Of a DNA stretch of 21,202 nt, positions 14,594 to 19,986 are shown piece after piece. The position numbers and the translations under genes were made by a program. The stretch's first letter is position 1, and each line of letters opens with the position of its first letter. Location of the stretch: positions 1-21,202 of the IMG/VR virus record IMGVR_UViG_3300023174_000722; one strand, 5' to 3'. The stretch is from a virus. The notes beneath the pieces are model-generated. The model was not told the origin of the DNA, made no database searches, and saw only the letters and a list, made by a program, of their open reading frames with translations.

Positions 14594-14704
14594 GGTGCAT
14601 GAATTGTCAATCAAAATAAATGTTTGAATATTAGGATAAACCCTATGTTTATTAAATATTTTTAGGGTTAGCATTGCTTGTCAACAATCAAATAAGGACT
14701 GACT
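14594..14704. promoter_or_regulatory. Divergent control region between leftward and rightward operons
   Basis: This 143-base AT-rich gap (14562-14704) separates two divergent operons. On the minus strand a perfect TTGACA -35 box lies at 14679-14684 with AATATT (14655-14660) 18 bases on. On the plus strand TTGTCA (14604-14609) is followed after 17 bases by AATATT (14627-14632). TTGTCAA occurs twice (14604-14610, 14678-14684). A 7-bp inverted repeat AACCCTA / TAGGGTT (14639-14645, 14663-14669) lies between the two, as an operator might. A GGTGCAT copy is at 14594-14600. Promoter strength and the binder are unknown. Confidence 0.5.
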
Positions 14705-15079
14705 ATGTATTTAAAGACTTATCACAAACAGATGCTCAGAAGGTTAGAACACAAGCCTAGCCCACTAAAAGGGTTTACCCATGGAGACAACAACGCTGGT
14801 AATGTAAGCGTTCATTTTGAGAACTACCTCAATGACTTGCAGAACTTTGGCTATGTTGTAAACATTGAGGATACATGGCACATAACGGGCTTTGGCTTGG
14901 CGGCACTACACGAAAAAAAGAATGTAGCAACCCCTACCAAAATGTCTAATGGCACTACGACTGAATTCTATGATGGAAAAGAGTTAAAGCAGACCTGTGC
15001 AAGGATAGGCGCATACGATTTTCTAAAATACCCTAGTAAATTTGGTGAACATTTGAGTTATCCACGAATTTATCTATAA
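14705..15079 (+). CDS. Winged-helix-like protein, possible regulator
   Basis: A 124-residue protein with AAGGA (14694-14698) before ATG 14705. The N-terminal 60 residues look like a winged helix: helix TYHKQMLRRLEHKPSPLKG, a turn and recognition-type helix (VHFENYLNDLQNFGYVVNIE) and a wing (DTWHITGFGLAALHEKKN). The C-terminal part is a separate basic segment with FYDGKELKQTC and LKYPSKFGEHLSYPR. It is the first gene of the rightward block and faces the divergent control region, a typical place for a regulator that acts on both promoters. Whether it is a repressor, activator or replication protein cannot be told. Confidence 0.6.
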   Translation: MYLKTYHKQMLRRLEHKPSPLKGFTHGDNNAGNVSVHFENYLNDLQNFGYVVNIEDTWHITGFGLAALHEKKNVATPTKMSNGTTTEFYDGKELKQTCARIGAYDFLKYPSKFGEHLSYPRIYL

Positions 15080-15168
15080 TGGTTTGAAACACGGCTAGAT
15101 ACGAAGTCATGAGCGTATTGAAAAGAGAACAGACCCCTCCTGCCGAGGTTTCTTTCAAGGGTCTATTT

Positions 15169-15921
15169 ATGGGTCTGCAAAAAATGCACTATTACCAGTT
15201 CAATATTGGGGACTATGCTTCCCATACACGGCACTTAAATGTCATAGAAGACTGCGCCTATCGCAGGTTGCTGGACTTCTACTATCTCCACGAAAAGCCG
15301 ATAAAGCAACACGACATTGCTCGGCAGATCAACATGAGAGAGCATGAACAAGAGGTCTTATCTGTCCTAAATGAGTTCTTTTTGTCATCAGATGATGGCT
15401 TTGTTAGTCCACGGGCAAACAAGGAAATTGAGCACTATCACTCGAAGATTGTCCAAGCATCAAAGGCGGGTAAAGCGTCTGCTGAACGGAGGTTCAACGG
15501 GCGTTCAACGGACGTTCAACCAACCAAGAACCAAGAACCAATAACCATTAACCATAAACCAAAGGTAGAGAGCACTAGAGGCTCACGCCTCTCACCAGAC
15601 TTTTGTTTAACAGAAGAATGGAAAGACTTTTGCCAACAAGATAGACCTGACCTTAACCCGTCTAAAGTATTTGAGTCATTTAAAGATTATTGGATAGCCA
15701 AGGCTGGACAACAAGGTGTAAAACTAGATTGGTTTGCTACATGGCGTAATTGGGTAAGAAGTCAAAATCAAGCCCCTGTAAACAAAGCAGATCAAGTATT
15801 CACGACTGTGCCAAGCAGATTTGAGCGTGATCCAGCCTTGGTTGCTGTTGAGCAAAAACTAAAAGAGGGTGTTCCGATGCCTCCTGAGATTCGGGCAGCA
15901 ATAGAACGACTCCGTAAATAA
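15169..15921 (+). CDS. DUF1376 replication-associated protein, DnaT-like C-terminus
   Basis: Start ATG 15169 is chosen because AAGGG lies 7 bases upstream; an ATG at 15109 would add 20 residues of unconvincing sequence. The 250-residue protein begins with the DUF1376 core (MHYYQFNIGDYASHTRHLNV, then EDCAYRRLLDFYYLHEKPI), a winged-helix-type domain found in phage replication proteins. A basic linker (SKAGKASAERRFNGRS) follows. The C-terminal part (EEWKDFCQQDRPDLNPSKVF, then YWIAKAG...DWFATWRNWVR) resembles the DnaT/DnaC-interacting domain that loads helicase. So it probably recognises the origin and recruits host replication proteins. It precedes the methyltransferase gene by 18 bases. Family call good, role inferred. 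Confidence 0.8.
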   Translation: MGLQKMHYYQFNIGDYASHTRHLNVIEDCAYRRLLDFYYLHEKPIKQHDIARQINMREHEQEVLSVLNEFFLSSDDGFVSPRANKEIEHYHSKIVQASKAGKASAERRFNGRSTDVQPTKNQEPITINHKPKVESTRGSRLSPDFCLTEEWKDFCQQDRPDLNPSKVFESFKDYWIAKAGQQGVKLDWFATWRNWVRSQNQAPVNKADQVFTTVPSRFERDPALVAVEQKLKEGVPMPPEIRAAIERLRK

Positions 15922-15939
15922 ACAAGAAAGGTTGGATAA

Positions 15940-16707
15940 ATGAATGAGTTGGCTTTATTCGCAGGTGCTGGTGGAGGAATACTTGGGGGACATCTCCTTG
16001 GATGGAGAACAGTCTGTGCAGTCGAGTGGGAATCCTATCCCGCAAGCGTACTGTGCGCCAGGCAAAATGACGGACTTCTCCCGCCTTTCCCGATTTGGGA
16101 TGACGTTCAAACCTTTGACGGAAAACCTTGGAGAGGAATTGTTGATGTCATATCGGGAGGGTTTCCCTGTCAAGATATTTCAGTTGCAGGAAACGGAGCT
16201 GGAATTGACGGAGAAAGAAGTGGAATGTGGGGAGAAATGGCAAGGATCATTCACGAAGTACGACCAAGATTCGTGTTCGTGGAAAACTCACCAATGCTCA
16301 CTTCTAGGGGACTTGGGAGAGTTCTTGGAGACCTGGCCAACATGGGGTTTAATGCGGAATGGGGAGTGTTGGGACATGACCGATTCGGTGGTCAACACAG
16401 GAGAGACAGAATCTGGATTACTGCCTACACCTGTAAGAAGTCTTTTCGCTCATTGGTCAAGCGCCAAGGCAAAGTTCTTGAACAATGGAAAAAGAAAGAG
16501 CGGAGTGAAGGTTGGGTCGATTTTGTGGTGGGAGATGACGGAACAACACCTCCGTCTTGGAGGGTTAGAGGAAAAGAAAATGATTCCAGACCCATCATGT
16601 GGAGAAGTAGTGATGGGATGGCCGATGGGGTGGACAGAATTGCGGCCATTGGCAATGGACAAGTTCCAAGAGTGGCGGCAGCAGCATGGAGTTTATTAAA
16701 TGACTAG
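15940..16707 (+). CDS. C5-cytosine DNA methyltransferase
   Basis: A 255-residue protein with AAAGGTTGGA before ATG 15940. It shows the family motifs in order: I, LFAGAGGGILGG (6-17), the AdoMet loop; acidic VEWE (28-31); IV, GGFPCQDIS (73-81) with catalytic C77; VI, VENS (114-117; the usual form is ENV); VIII, GGQHRRDRIW (150-159); and X, IGNGQVPRVAAAAW (237-250). The target-recognition region between VIII and X (about 163-225) is short. It transfers a methyl group from AdoMet to cytosine C5 and probably protects phage DNA from host restriction. No cognate nuclease gene is near. A second full-length open frame overlaps it in +1 and is described separately. Confidence 0.9.
   Translation: MNELALFAGAGGGILGGHLLGWRTVCAVEWESYPASVLCARQNDGLLPPFPIWDDVQTFDGKPWRGIVDVISGGFPCQDISVAGNGAGIDGERSGMWGEMARIIHEVRPRFVFVENSPMLTSRGLGRVLGDLANMGFNAEWGVLGHDRFGGQHRRDRIWITAYTCKKSFRSLVKRQGKVLEQWKKKERSEGWVDFVVGDDGTTPPSWRVRGKENDSRPIMWRSSDGMADGVDRIAAIGNGQVPRVAAAAWSLLND
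15944..16699 (+). CDS. Overlapping +1-frame protein inside the methyltransferase gene
   Basis: 251 codons, open from ATG 15944 (4 bases after the methyltransferase ATG, in ATGAATGAG, so both can use the same SD) to TAA 16699. It covers almost the whole methyltransferase in another frame. The product has a normal, non-repetitive composition. Notable segments are YDQDSCSWKTHQCSLLGDL (106-124), FLETWPTWGLMRNGECW (127-143), ETESGLLPTPV (154-164) and GWPMGWTELRPLAMDKFQEW (225-244), Trp/Leu-rich patterns I recall from phage proteins annotated without function. The same DNA encodes motifs VI-X of the methyltransferase in frame 1. Its stop abuts the next ATG (TAAATG). It may be a genuine overprinted gene or a conserved shadow; not settled. 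Confidence 0.5.
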   Translation: MSWLYSQVLVEEYLGDISLDGEQSVQSSGNPIPQAYCAPGKMTDFSRLSRFGMTFKPLTENLGEELLMSYREGFPVKIFQLQETELELTEKEVECGEKWQGSFTKYDQDSCSWKTHQCSLLGDLGEFLETWPTWGLMRNGECWDMTDSVVNTGETESGLLPTPVRSLFAHWSSAKAKFLNNGKRKSGVKVGSILWWEMTEQHLRLGGLEEKKMIPDPSCGEVVMGWPMGWTELRPLAMDKFQEWRQQHGVY

Positions 16708-16948
16708 ACTAGAAGCACATGAAATACTTGATAGACAAAAACGAGGATTCCTCTGCTTACCTAGCGAGGTTAATCAAGCACTATGGGTCTGCGGAGACAC
16801 GAGAGGAGATTTTGTCGTGTCTAGCGATGGAATGGAAAAGACGATACATAGACAAGATGAAGACCTTGGGGAAACACAAAGCCTCTTCATGGTGGGCGAA
16901 ACAGATAGACGATATGGAAAAGAAGCGTGGGAAGCCATTTGTGGCTGA
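16700..16948 (+). CDS. Small protein, overlapping frame A
   Basis: 82 residues from ATG 16700, which follows directly on the TAA of the +1-frame protein, is in that same frame, and overlaps the methyltransferase stop by eight bases (ATGACTAG). GGAG (16688-16691) sits at correct distance, better than for its rival. The first 36 residues (MTRLEAHEILDRQKRGFLCL, PSEVNQALWVCGDTRG) resemble a short helical N-terminus seen, as I recall, in small phage proteins (AHxLL...ALxxTGD). The rest is polar and less convincing. It shares 230 bases with the frame starting at 16719, so probably only one of them is the main gene, unless both are used or a frameshift joins them. Confidence 0.45.
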   Translation: MTRLEAHEILDRQKRGFLCLPSEVNQALWVCGDTRGDFVVSSDGMEKTIHRQDEDLGETQSLFMVGETDRRYGKEAWEAICG

Positions 16949-16988
16949 TTTACGATTAAGAATGAACAAACTGAAAGAGACAAAATGA
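16719..16988 (+). CDS. Small basic helical protein, overlapping frame B
   Basis: 89 residues from ATG 16719, in another frame than the 16700 gene, ending in an ATGA overlap with the zinc-ribbon gene (16985-16988). No SD precedes it, so coupling or frameshifting would be needed. The product is helical and charged with a good hydrophobic pattern: YLARLIKHYGSAETREEILS (14-33), then MEWKRRYIDKMKTLGKHKAS and SWWAKQIDDMEKKRG, VADLRLRMNKLKETK. The SWWAKQIDDMEKKRG stretch looks like a real conserved phage helix. The ATGA link to the next gene supports this frame; the good SD supports the other. Function unknown. Confidence 0.55.
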   Translation: MKYLIDKNEDSSAYLARLIKHYGSAETREEILSCLAMEWKRRYIDKMKTLGKHKASSWWAKQIDDMEKKRGKPFVADLRLRMNKLKETK

Positions 16989-17182
16989 AATGCCCTACTT
17001 GTGGTGCTTGGACAACAATCAAAGAAAGCAGAGAATCAACCATTTTTGGCTATACAAGGCGCAGAGAATGTGGAAATCAGCACCGATTCACAACGCAAGA
17101 GAGAGTTGTCCCTGAAGATGCTATCAAGCAATATCAGCGTTTACATATTCTTAAAGTAGCAAAGAAAAAGGTTAAAAAATGA
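16985..17182 (+). CDS. NrdR-like zinc-ribbon protein without ATP cone
   Basis: 65 residues from ATG 16985, coupled by ATGA to both neighbours. It holds CPTCG (C3, C6), a basic stretch (YTRRREC, C29) and GNQHRFTTQERV with H33 in place of the fourth Cys. The order C-x2-C, R-R-R-E-C, RFTT closely follows the zinc ribbon of NrdR, the repressor of ribonucleotide reductase genes, whose next domain is an ATP cone. Here the protein stops after a basic tail (ILKVAKKKVKK), so the nucleotide sensor is missing. It may bind NrdR boxes or other DNA and interfere with host control, or act as a generic zinc-ribbon protein in replication. Inference. Confidence 0.75.
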   Translation: MKCPTCGAWTTIKESRESTIFGYTRRRECGNQHRFTTQERVVPEDAIKQYQRLHILKVAKKKVKK

Positions 17183-17667
17183 TTTACATAGGAATTGATC
17201 CAGGCTCAGTTTCAGGTGCTGTGGGTGCAGTTGATTCAAATGGGGACTATTTGGGCTCATTCATGATTGAACACGAAGACAAGCATATTCTGCCAATGGT
17301 CTTCAAAAACATGATTCTGCGCTTGGTAGACCCAAAGGAAGGGGCAGAAATTTGTTGTGAATTAGTCCATTCAATGCCAAATCAAGGCGTTGCAAGCACG
17401 TTCCAGTTTGGTAGAGCTGTGGGTGTGATTACGGCCGTTTGTACCCTGACTAATTATCCATTGCACATGGTTTCGCCCCAAAAATGGAAAAAGCACTTCC
17501 ATCTATCAAGTGATAAAGATGAAGCCTTAGATTGCGCTCGAATGTTATGGCCGCAAGCACCCCTTAAAAGGAAAAAGGATATCAATATCGCAGAAAGTTT
17601 ACTGATAGCCGAATATTGGCGAGATTGCATTAATGGAAAAATCAGAGAAAAAAGCCCTACACGTTAA
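17179..17667 (+). CDS. RuvC-like Holliday-junction resolvase
   Basis: A 162-residue protein, ATG overlapping the previous stop (ATGA, 17179-17182). It has the RNase-H-fold resolvase core: YIGIDPGSVSGAVG (3-16) with D7, CCELVHSMPNQG (59-70) with E61, a conserved MVSPQKWKKHF (97-107) and KKDINIAESLLIAEYW (132-147) with D134 and E139. These match the four acidic catalytic positions of RuvC-type enzymes. Phages use them to cut branched DNA left by recombination before packaging. Length (about 160) fits the family. It belongs to the rightward replication block together with the methyltransferase and the zinc-ribbon protein. Confidence 0.85.
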   Translation: MIYIGIDPGSVSGAVGAVDSNGDYLGSFMIEHEDKHILPMVFKNMILRLVDPKEGAEICCELVHSMPNQGVASTFQFGRAVGVITAVCTLTNYPLHMVSPQKWKKHFHLSSDKDEALDCARMLWPQAPLKRKKDINIAESLLIAEYWRDCINGKIREKSPTR

Positions 17668-17848
17668 ATTCACACCCAATGATCACAAAATCCTGACTAC
17701 CATAGGTGGTGGCAATATGTCTGAGGGTTTTAGGATTGCAATTATGTGGGCGGCACATTTCTACAATCTAGGTCTAACCCCTGACATGGATTTGGACGTA
17801 ATTGGATTAGTTACTGTATCAAGTACAGATAACCATCCACATGAATAG
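17633..17848 (+). CDS. Small ribbon-helix-helix-like protein
   Basis: 71 residues from ATG 17633, overlapping the resolvase gene by 35 bases. The N-terminal part KALHVKFTPNDHKILTTIG (7-25) and the GNMSEGFRIAIMWAAHFYNL (27-46) segment fit a short strand plus two helices, as in ribbon-helix-helix DNA-binding proteins; the GNMSEGFR turn is typical. The last 25 residues are polar. There is only a weak SD, so coupling to the resolvase is likely. It is the last gene of the rightward block and may be a small transcription regulator. Confidence is moderate because the overlap is long. Confidence 0.6.
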   Translation: MEKSEKKALHVKFTPNDHKILTTIGGGNMSEGFRIAIMWAAHFYNLGLTPDMDLDVIGLVTVSSTDNHPHE

Positions 17849-17913
17849 CATTTAAACTCATTTAAACCCTGTTTTTAGACATTATTTTGTGCGGGTAATG
17901 GTATGGGTTAGGC

Positions 17914-17942
17914 TAACACCTAAAAATGCATTCTAGGGGTTA
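17914..17942 (+). terminator. Possible weak hairpin after rightward operon
   Basis: TAACACCTA (17914-17922) and TAGGGGTTA (17934-17942) can pair at 8 of 9 positions around an 11-base loop. No U-run follows on the plus strand (AAATTTAGG), so at best a weak terminator for the rightward block ending at 17848. The rest of 17849-18000 shows nothing coding. Confidence 0.3.
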
Positions 17943-17955
17943 AAATTTAGGACAT

Positions 17956-17977
17956 AAAAAAACCACCCGAAGGTGGC
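17956..17977 (-). terminator. Rho-independent terminator with UUCG loop, leftward
   Basis: Read on the minus strand: stem CCACC, loop TTCG, stem GGTGG, then a run of seven T (plus-strand A run at 17956-17962; stem 17963-17967 and 17972-17976). The stable UUCG tetraloop plus U-run makes a classical intrinsic terminator for the leftward cassette ending at 18001. On the plus strand no U-run follows. Confidence 0.85.
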
Positions 17978-17980
17978 TTA

Positions 17981-18001
17981 GTTAGTTAGTGCTTACTAAC
18001 T
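17981..18001 (+). repeat. Iteron copy forming an inverted repeat
   Basis: GTTAGTTAGTGCTTACT (17981-17997) is identical to the fifth copy of the cluster near the terminase (20346-20362). Here it extends into a perfect 7-bp inverted repeat AGTTAGT-GCTT-ACTAACT (17984-18001), a possible hairpin or dyad operator, directly between the terminator and the end of the leftward cassette. Confidence 0.6.
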
Positions 18002-18159
18002 TATGCTTCAGGGTGATCTTTGTGAAAACAATCCCGTGCTAAATCTATAAGGGTTTTCGCTTCATTAGGATAAAGCCCATTATGTTCTGCAAATTTTTCT
18101 ATGGTTAGGTAATTATTCACCCAATCCAAATAAATTTCCGATAGTTTTTCCCGTGTCAT
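18001..18159 (-). CDS. 52-residue helical protein, unknown function
   Basis: Read on the minus strand, AAAGGAGTTAACA leads into ATG 18159 and a frame of 52 residues. It is helical with two short segments (REKLSEIYLDWVNNYLTIEK, FAEHNGLYPNEAKTLIDLAR) and a His/Asp-rich end (DCFHKDHPEA). The shape (LxxWxNxYLT...F A E...G) resembles small phage proteins that I recall as common partners of larger early genes. The SD is one of the best in the window, so it is likely expressed. It is the last gene of the leftward cassette, just before the UUCG terminator. Confidence 0.65.
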   Translation of the reverse strand: MTREKLSEIYLDWVNNYLTIEKFAEHNGLYPNEAKTLIDLARDCFHKDHPEA

Positions 18160-18170
18160 TGTTAACTCCT

Positions 18171-18356
18171 TTAATAATCAAGAGAAATGGCGGTTATTTT
18201 GAAATGGCAAGGAGTATTTGTCTCATTATGTAAGGATCGGATTTCTTCCAAAACCTTATTTAAACTATACAATTCAACCAGTCCAAAATTAGCATCACCC
18301 AATAAGTTTTCTAATTTATCGTCTTCGTAGATTTCTATTTTTGCTTTGATTAACAT
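18171..18356 (-). CDS. Small alpha/beta protein, unknown function
   Basis: 61 residues from ATG 18356 with AAAGGTG upstream. Strand MLIKAKIEIYED, acidic loop KLENLLGDANFGLVELYSL, helix NKVLEEIRSLHNETNT and a closing strand FKITAISLDY suggest a compact mini-fold. No motif known to me. It belongs to the leftward cassette whose members share the same leader type (AAAGGYGTTAAT before ATG). Confidence 0.6.
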   Translation of the reverse strand: MLIKAKIEIYEDDKLENLLGDANFGLVELYSLNKVLEEIRSLHNETNTPCHFKITAISLDY

Positions 18357-18367
18357 ATTGACACCTT

Positions 18368-18421
18368 TTATTTGCGTTTAAGAATGATTTGTAAAACTAA
18401 CCCAATGATTGCATAGATCAA
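18368..18421 (-). CDS. Possible 17-residue hydrophobic peptide
   Basis: On the minus strand AAGGAG is followed by TTG 18421 and 17 codons giving a hydrophobic stretch (IYAIIGLVLQIILKRK) with a basic end. The good SD and the resemblance to the other tiny membrane proteins of this phage (at 10528 and 19165) are the only support; a TTG start and very short length keep this uncertain. Confidence 0.3.
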   Translation of the reverse strand: MIYAIIGLVLQIILKRK

Positions 18422-18431
18422 TATATTCTCC

Positions 18432-18668
18432 TTATTTTTTTATTAATTCAGAATCACGATATGCACGACCGATTTCTATTTCTGTATAAAAAACACAATC
18501 GTCATCAAGAACACCCACAGAAGTCCATTCCTTCCACCAATCTGAGGGAAGTCCATAATCTTTGGAATGCTGCAGTAACCCTTTTTTCAAGGTTTTTAAT
18601 GCATCGGATTCAGTTTCACCATATGCAGTGAAATGGAAATTACGTGATTCAAAATTTGCTTTAATCAT
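18432..18668 (-). CDS. HicB-like small phage protein, unknown function
   Basis: 78 residues from ATG 18668 with AAAAGGGG upstream, overlapping the previous gene's end by 8 bases. The sequence (FESRNFHFTAYGETESDALK, then TLKKGLLQHSKDYGLPSDWW) has a strand, a GETESDA turn and a helix ending in LLQHSKDYGLP, reminiscent of HicB-type or DUF small folds. A helical W-containing end follows (VGVLDDDCVFYTEIEIGRAY). No HicA partner with the toxin motif is nearby, so a toxin-antitoxin role is not supported. I recall similar small proteins in phages. Confidence 0.6.
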   Translation of the reverse strand: MIKANFESRNFHFTAYGETESDALKTLKKGLLQHSKDYGLPSDWWKEWTSVGVLDDDCVFYTEIEIGRAYRDSELIKK

Positions 18669-18906
18669 AGTTAAACCCCTTTTTTGGCAAAATGTTTAAT
18701 TCACGATAGTCAATTTCAGCTTTAATATAGTTTACTAATATTGAATGAATTGCATTGAAATTTTCACCAGTAAAAAACAATTCTGATACTTTATCATTTG
18801 AATCATTTAATAATGCGTGTTGAATGGTTAGGCAAGCAGAATCAATTGCATCATTTGCCAAATTGTATTTCTCTTGATATGTATAAGCATATAAAGGTTT
18901 TGTCAT
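18661..18906 (-). CDS. Small helical protein, unknown function
   Basis: 81 residues from ATG 18906 with AAAGGCG upstream. Helical segments TYQEKYNLANDAIDSACLTI and QHALLNDSNDKVSELFF, then FNAIHSILVNYIKAEIDYRE and a short end (KKGFNYD). No motif or membrane segment. Part of the leftward early-type cassette; its stop overlaps the next gene. Confidence 0.6.
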   Translation of the reverse strand: MTKPLYAYTYQEKYNLANDAIDSACLTIQHALLNDSNDKVSELFFTGENFNAIHSILVNYIKAEIDYRELNILPKKGFNYD

Positions 18907-18918
18907 GATTAACGCCTT

Positions 18919-19152
18919 TCAGAATTTAAAATTATCGATGTCTTGATTGTCAACCCATTGGTCAACGGCATTCTGGATTGTTTCCCCTAGGTTTCCATCA
19001 ATGCAATGACGAATCCTTGTCGAACTAAGCCAATCCAATATTTGTTCCTCAGTAAGTCCTTTTTTAATTAAAGCCTCGGCCAGGTGATTACTGACCTCGT
19101 ATCCAATACGCTTAAAACTGAGGAAATTCTCAATTTGTCCATATAGTTCCAT
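18919..19152 (-). CDS. Small helical protein, unknown function
   Basis: Chosen start ATG 19152, preceded by AAAGGTG; a longer in-frame start (19161) lacks that site. 77 residues: helices MELYGQIENFLSFKRIGYEV, then HLAEALIKKGLTEEQILDWL (a UBA- or helix-bundle-like stretch, SSTRIRH follows), CIDGNLGETIQNAVDQWVDN and an acidic end. No family recognised. In the leftward cassette. Confidence 0.6.
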   Translation of the reverse strand: MELYGQIENFLSFKRIGYEVSNHLAEALIKKGLTEEQILDWLSSTRIRHCIDGNLGETIQNAVDQWVDNQDIDNFKF

Positions 19153-19164
19153 GATTAACACCTT

Positions 19165-19260
19165 TTAATAGTAAAGAACATCAAAATAAGCCAATGCAAG
19201 GGATGCAAAGGCAATACCAATAATGAGTGCTGCAAGCAAGTCCAAGAGAGTTTGTCGCAT
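19165..19260 (-). CDS. 31-residue single-TM protein
   Basis: On the minus strand GAGAGG leads to ATG 19260, 3 bases after the previous stop. The 31-residue product is a single hydrophobic segment (LLAALIIGIAFASLALAYF, residues 8-26) after a short basic start (MRQT) and before a Tyr-rich end. The good SD, tight position and membrane character resemble the peptide at 10528. It probably inserts into the inner membrane; role unknown. Confidence 0.55.
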   Translation of the reverse strand: MRQTLLDLLAALIIGIAFASLALAYFDVLYY

Positions 19261-19263
19261 GGT

Positions 19264-19569
19264 TTAACCTCTCGCAAATTCTTCTTTGGCATTGGTGATC
19301 AGATGATTGGCAATTTCGTACCAATTAACATCTCCAATGAATGACAGGGCATAGGCAAGGACTTTGGTATCAGTTCCTTGAACCTCACACTCAAGTTGGT
19401 GTTCAACCAATTCTTGAAGATCATTCTTCAAGTCAGACGGGTCTAGTTCGTCAATATCTTCTTGGGTGTAATAACCCATTCCAACACCAAGGTCAAAATC
19501 ATCAAACCATTCAAGGTGAACCCTCCATGTAGAGTAATTAGTCCATCCATTGTATTTTGTATCAGTCAT
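19264..19569 (-). CDS. NGWTNY-type conserved phage protein
   Basis: Start ATG 19569 chosen for its AAGGGCG leader; an ATG at 19599 is less likely. The 101-residue product begins with TKYNGWTNYSTWRVHLEWFD, very like a conserved small-protein family of many phages (NGWTNYETW...), with a second part (LVEHQLECEVQGTDTKVLAY) and GDVNWYEIANHLI near the C-terminus. No enzyme motif; the family has no firm function (I recall it as a DUF). It is usually found among early genes, which fits this cassette. Confidence 0.7.
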   Translation of the reverse strand: MTDTKYNGWTNYSTWRVHLEWFDDFDLGVGMGYYTQEDIDELDPSDLKNDLQELVEHQLECEVQGTDTKVLAYALSFIGDVNWYEIANHLITNAKEEFARG

Positions 19570-19570
19570 A

Positions 19571-19912
19571 TTAACGCCCTTCTTTATATCCACTAACAAT
19601 TAGTTTTGAAGATAATGCATTTGCAAAAACCAGTGCATTGTCAAACGTATTAAACCATCCCATGGGTTCGTAGTGATCTTCACCTAGTTCGTCAAGTGTC
19701 TCAATGGAAACTGCAAACTGTTGACCACCATTAAAATCTCGCATGGATGGATCTTTGTAGTCACACCAAATGACTATGGATAACTTCTTAGAGAAGATTT
19801 TTTTAGTTATTGATGGACACGCATTGTTATGCCATGAACTATCAATCCATCCACTAGGGATGGTCAGGGTATCGTCATACTCAGGAAATTCAGGGAAGAG
19901 AGGATTTTTCAT
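19571..19912 (-). CDS. First gene of leftward cassette, unknown function
   Basis: Start ATG 19912 with AGGTG upstream (an ATG at 19930 is an alternative). 113 residues: acidic start (NPLFPEFPEYDDTLTIPSGW), IDSSWHNNACPSITKK, a strand KLSIVIWCDYKDPSMRDF, then NGGQQFAVSIETLDELGEDH and a helix (DNALVFANALSSKLIVSGY). The PSGW-x-D-x-SWHN-x-x-CPS / DYxDPxxRDF pattern is one I recall as conserved in environmental phages. No catalytic motif is obvious. As promoter-proximal gene of the cassette it would be made first. Confidence 0.65.
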   Translation of the reverse strand: MKNPLFPEFPEYDDTLTIPSGWIDSSWHNNACPSITKKIFSKKLSIVIWCDYKDPSMRDFNGGQQFAVSIETLDELGEDHYEPMGWFNTFDNALVFANALSSKLIVSGYKEGR

Positions 19913-19922
19913 ATTTACACCT

Positions 19923-19947
19923 ATTAACAAAGATTATTAACAAAGAT
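19923..19947. repeat. Short tandem repeat upstream of leftward cassette
   Basis: ATTAACAAAGAT occurs twice with a 13-base period (19923-19934 and 19936-19947). It lies between the first leftward gene and its probable promoter, in the 5' untranslated region, and may be part of the leader or a regulator site. Confidence 0.5.
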
Positions 19948-19977
19948 ATCCTTTCGGACAATTAATACTATGCACGA

Positions 19978-19986
19978 AGTATACCA
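19978..19986 (-). promoter_or_regulatory. Extended -10 promoter candidate for leftward cassette
   Basis: On the minus strand TGGTATACT forms an extended -10 (TGn then TATACT, five of six matches to TATAAT; plus-strand 19978-19986). The -35 region (about 17 bases upstream) is poor, as is common for extended -10 promoters. Distance to the first ATG (19912) is about 60 bases. This is a sequence match only. Confidence 0.45.

Noticed and set aside
18432-18668. HicAB toxin-antitoxin pair
   Set aside because: The HicB-like resemblance is weak and no HicA toxin with its catalytic His is next to it.
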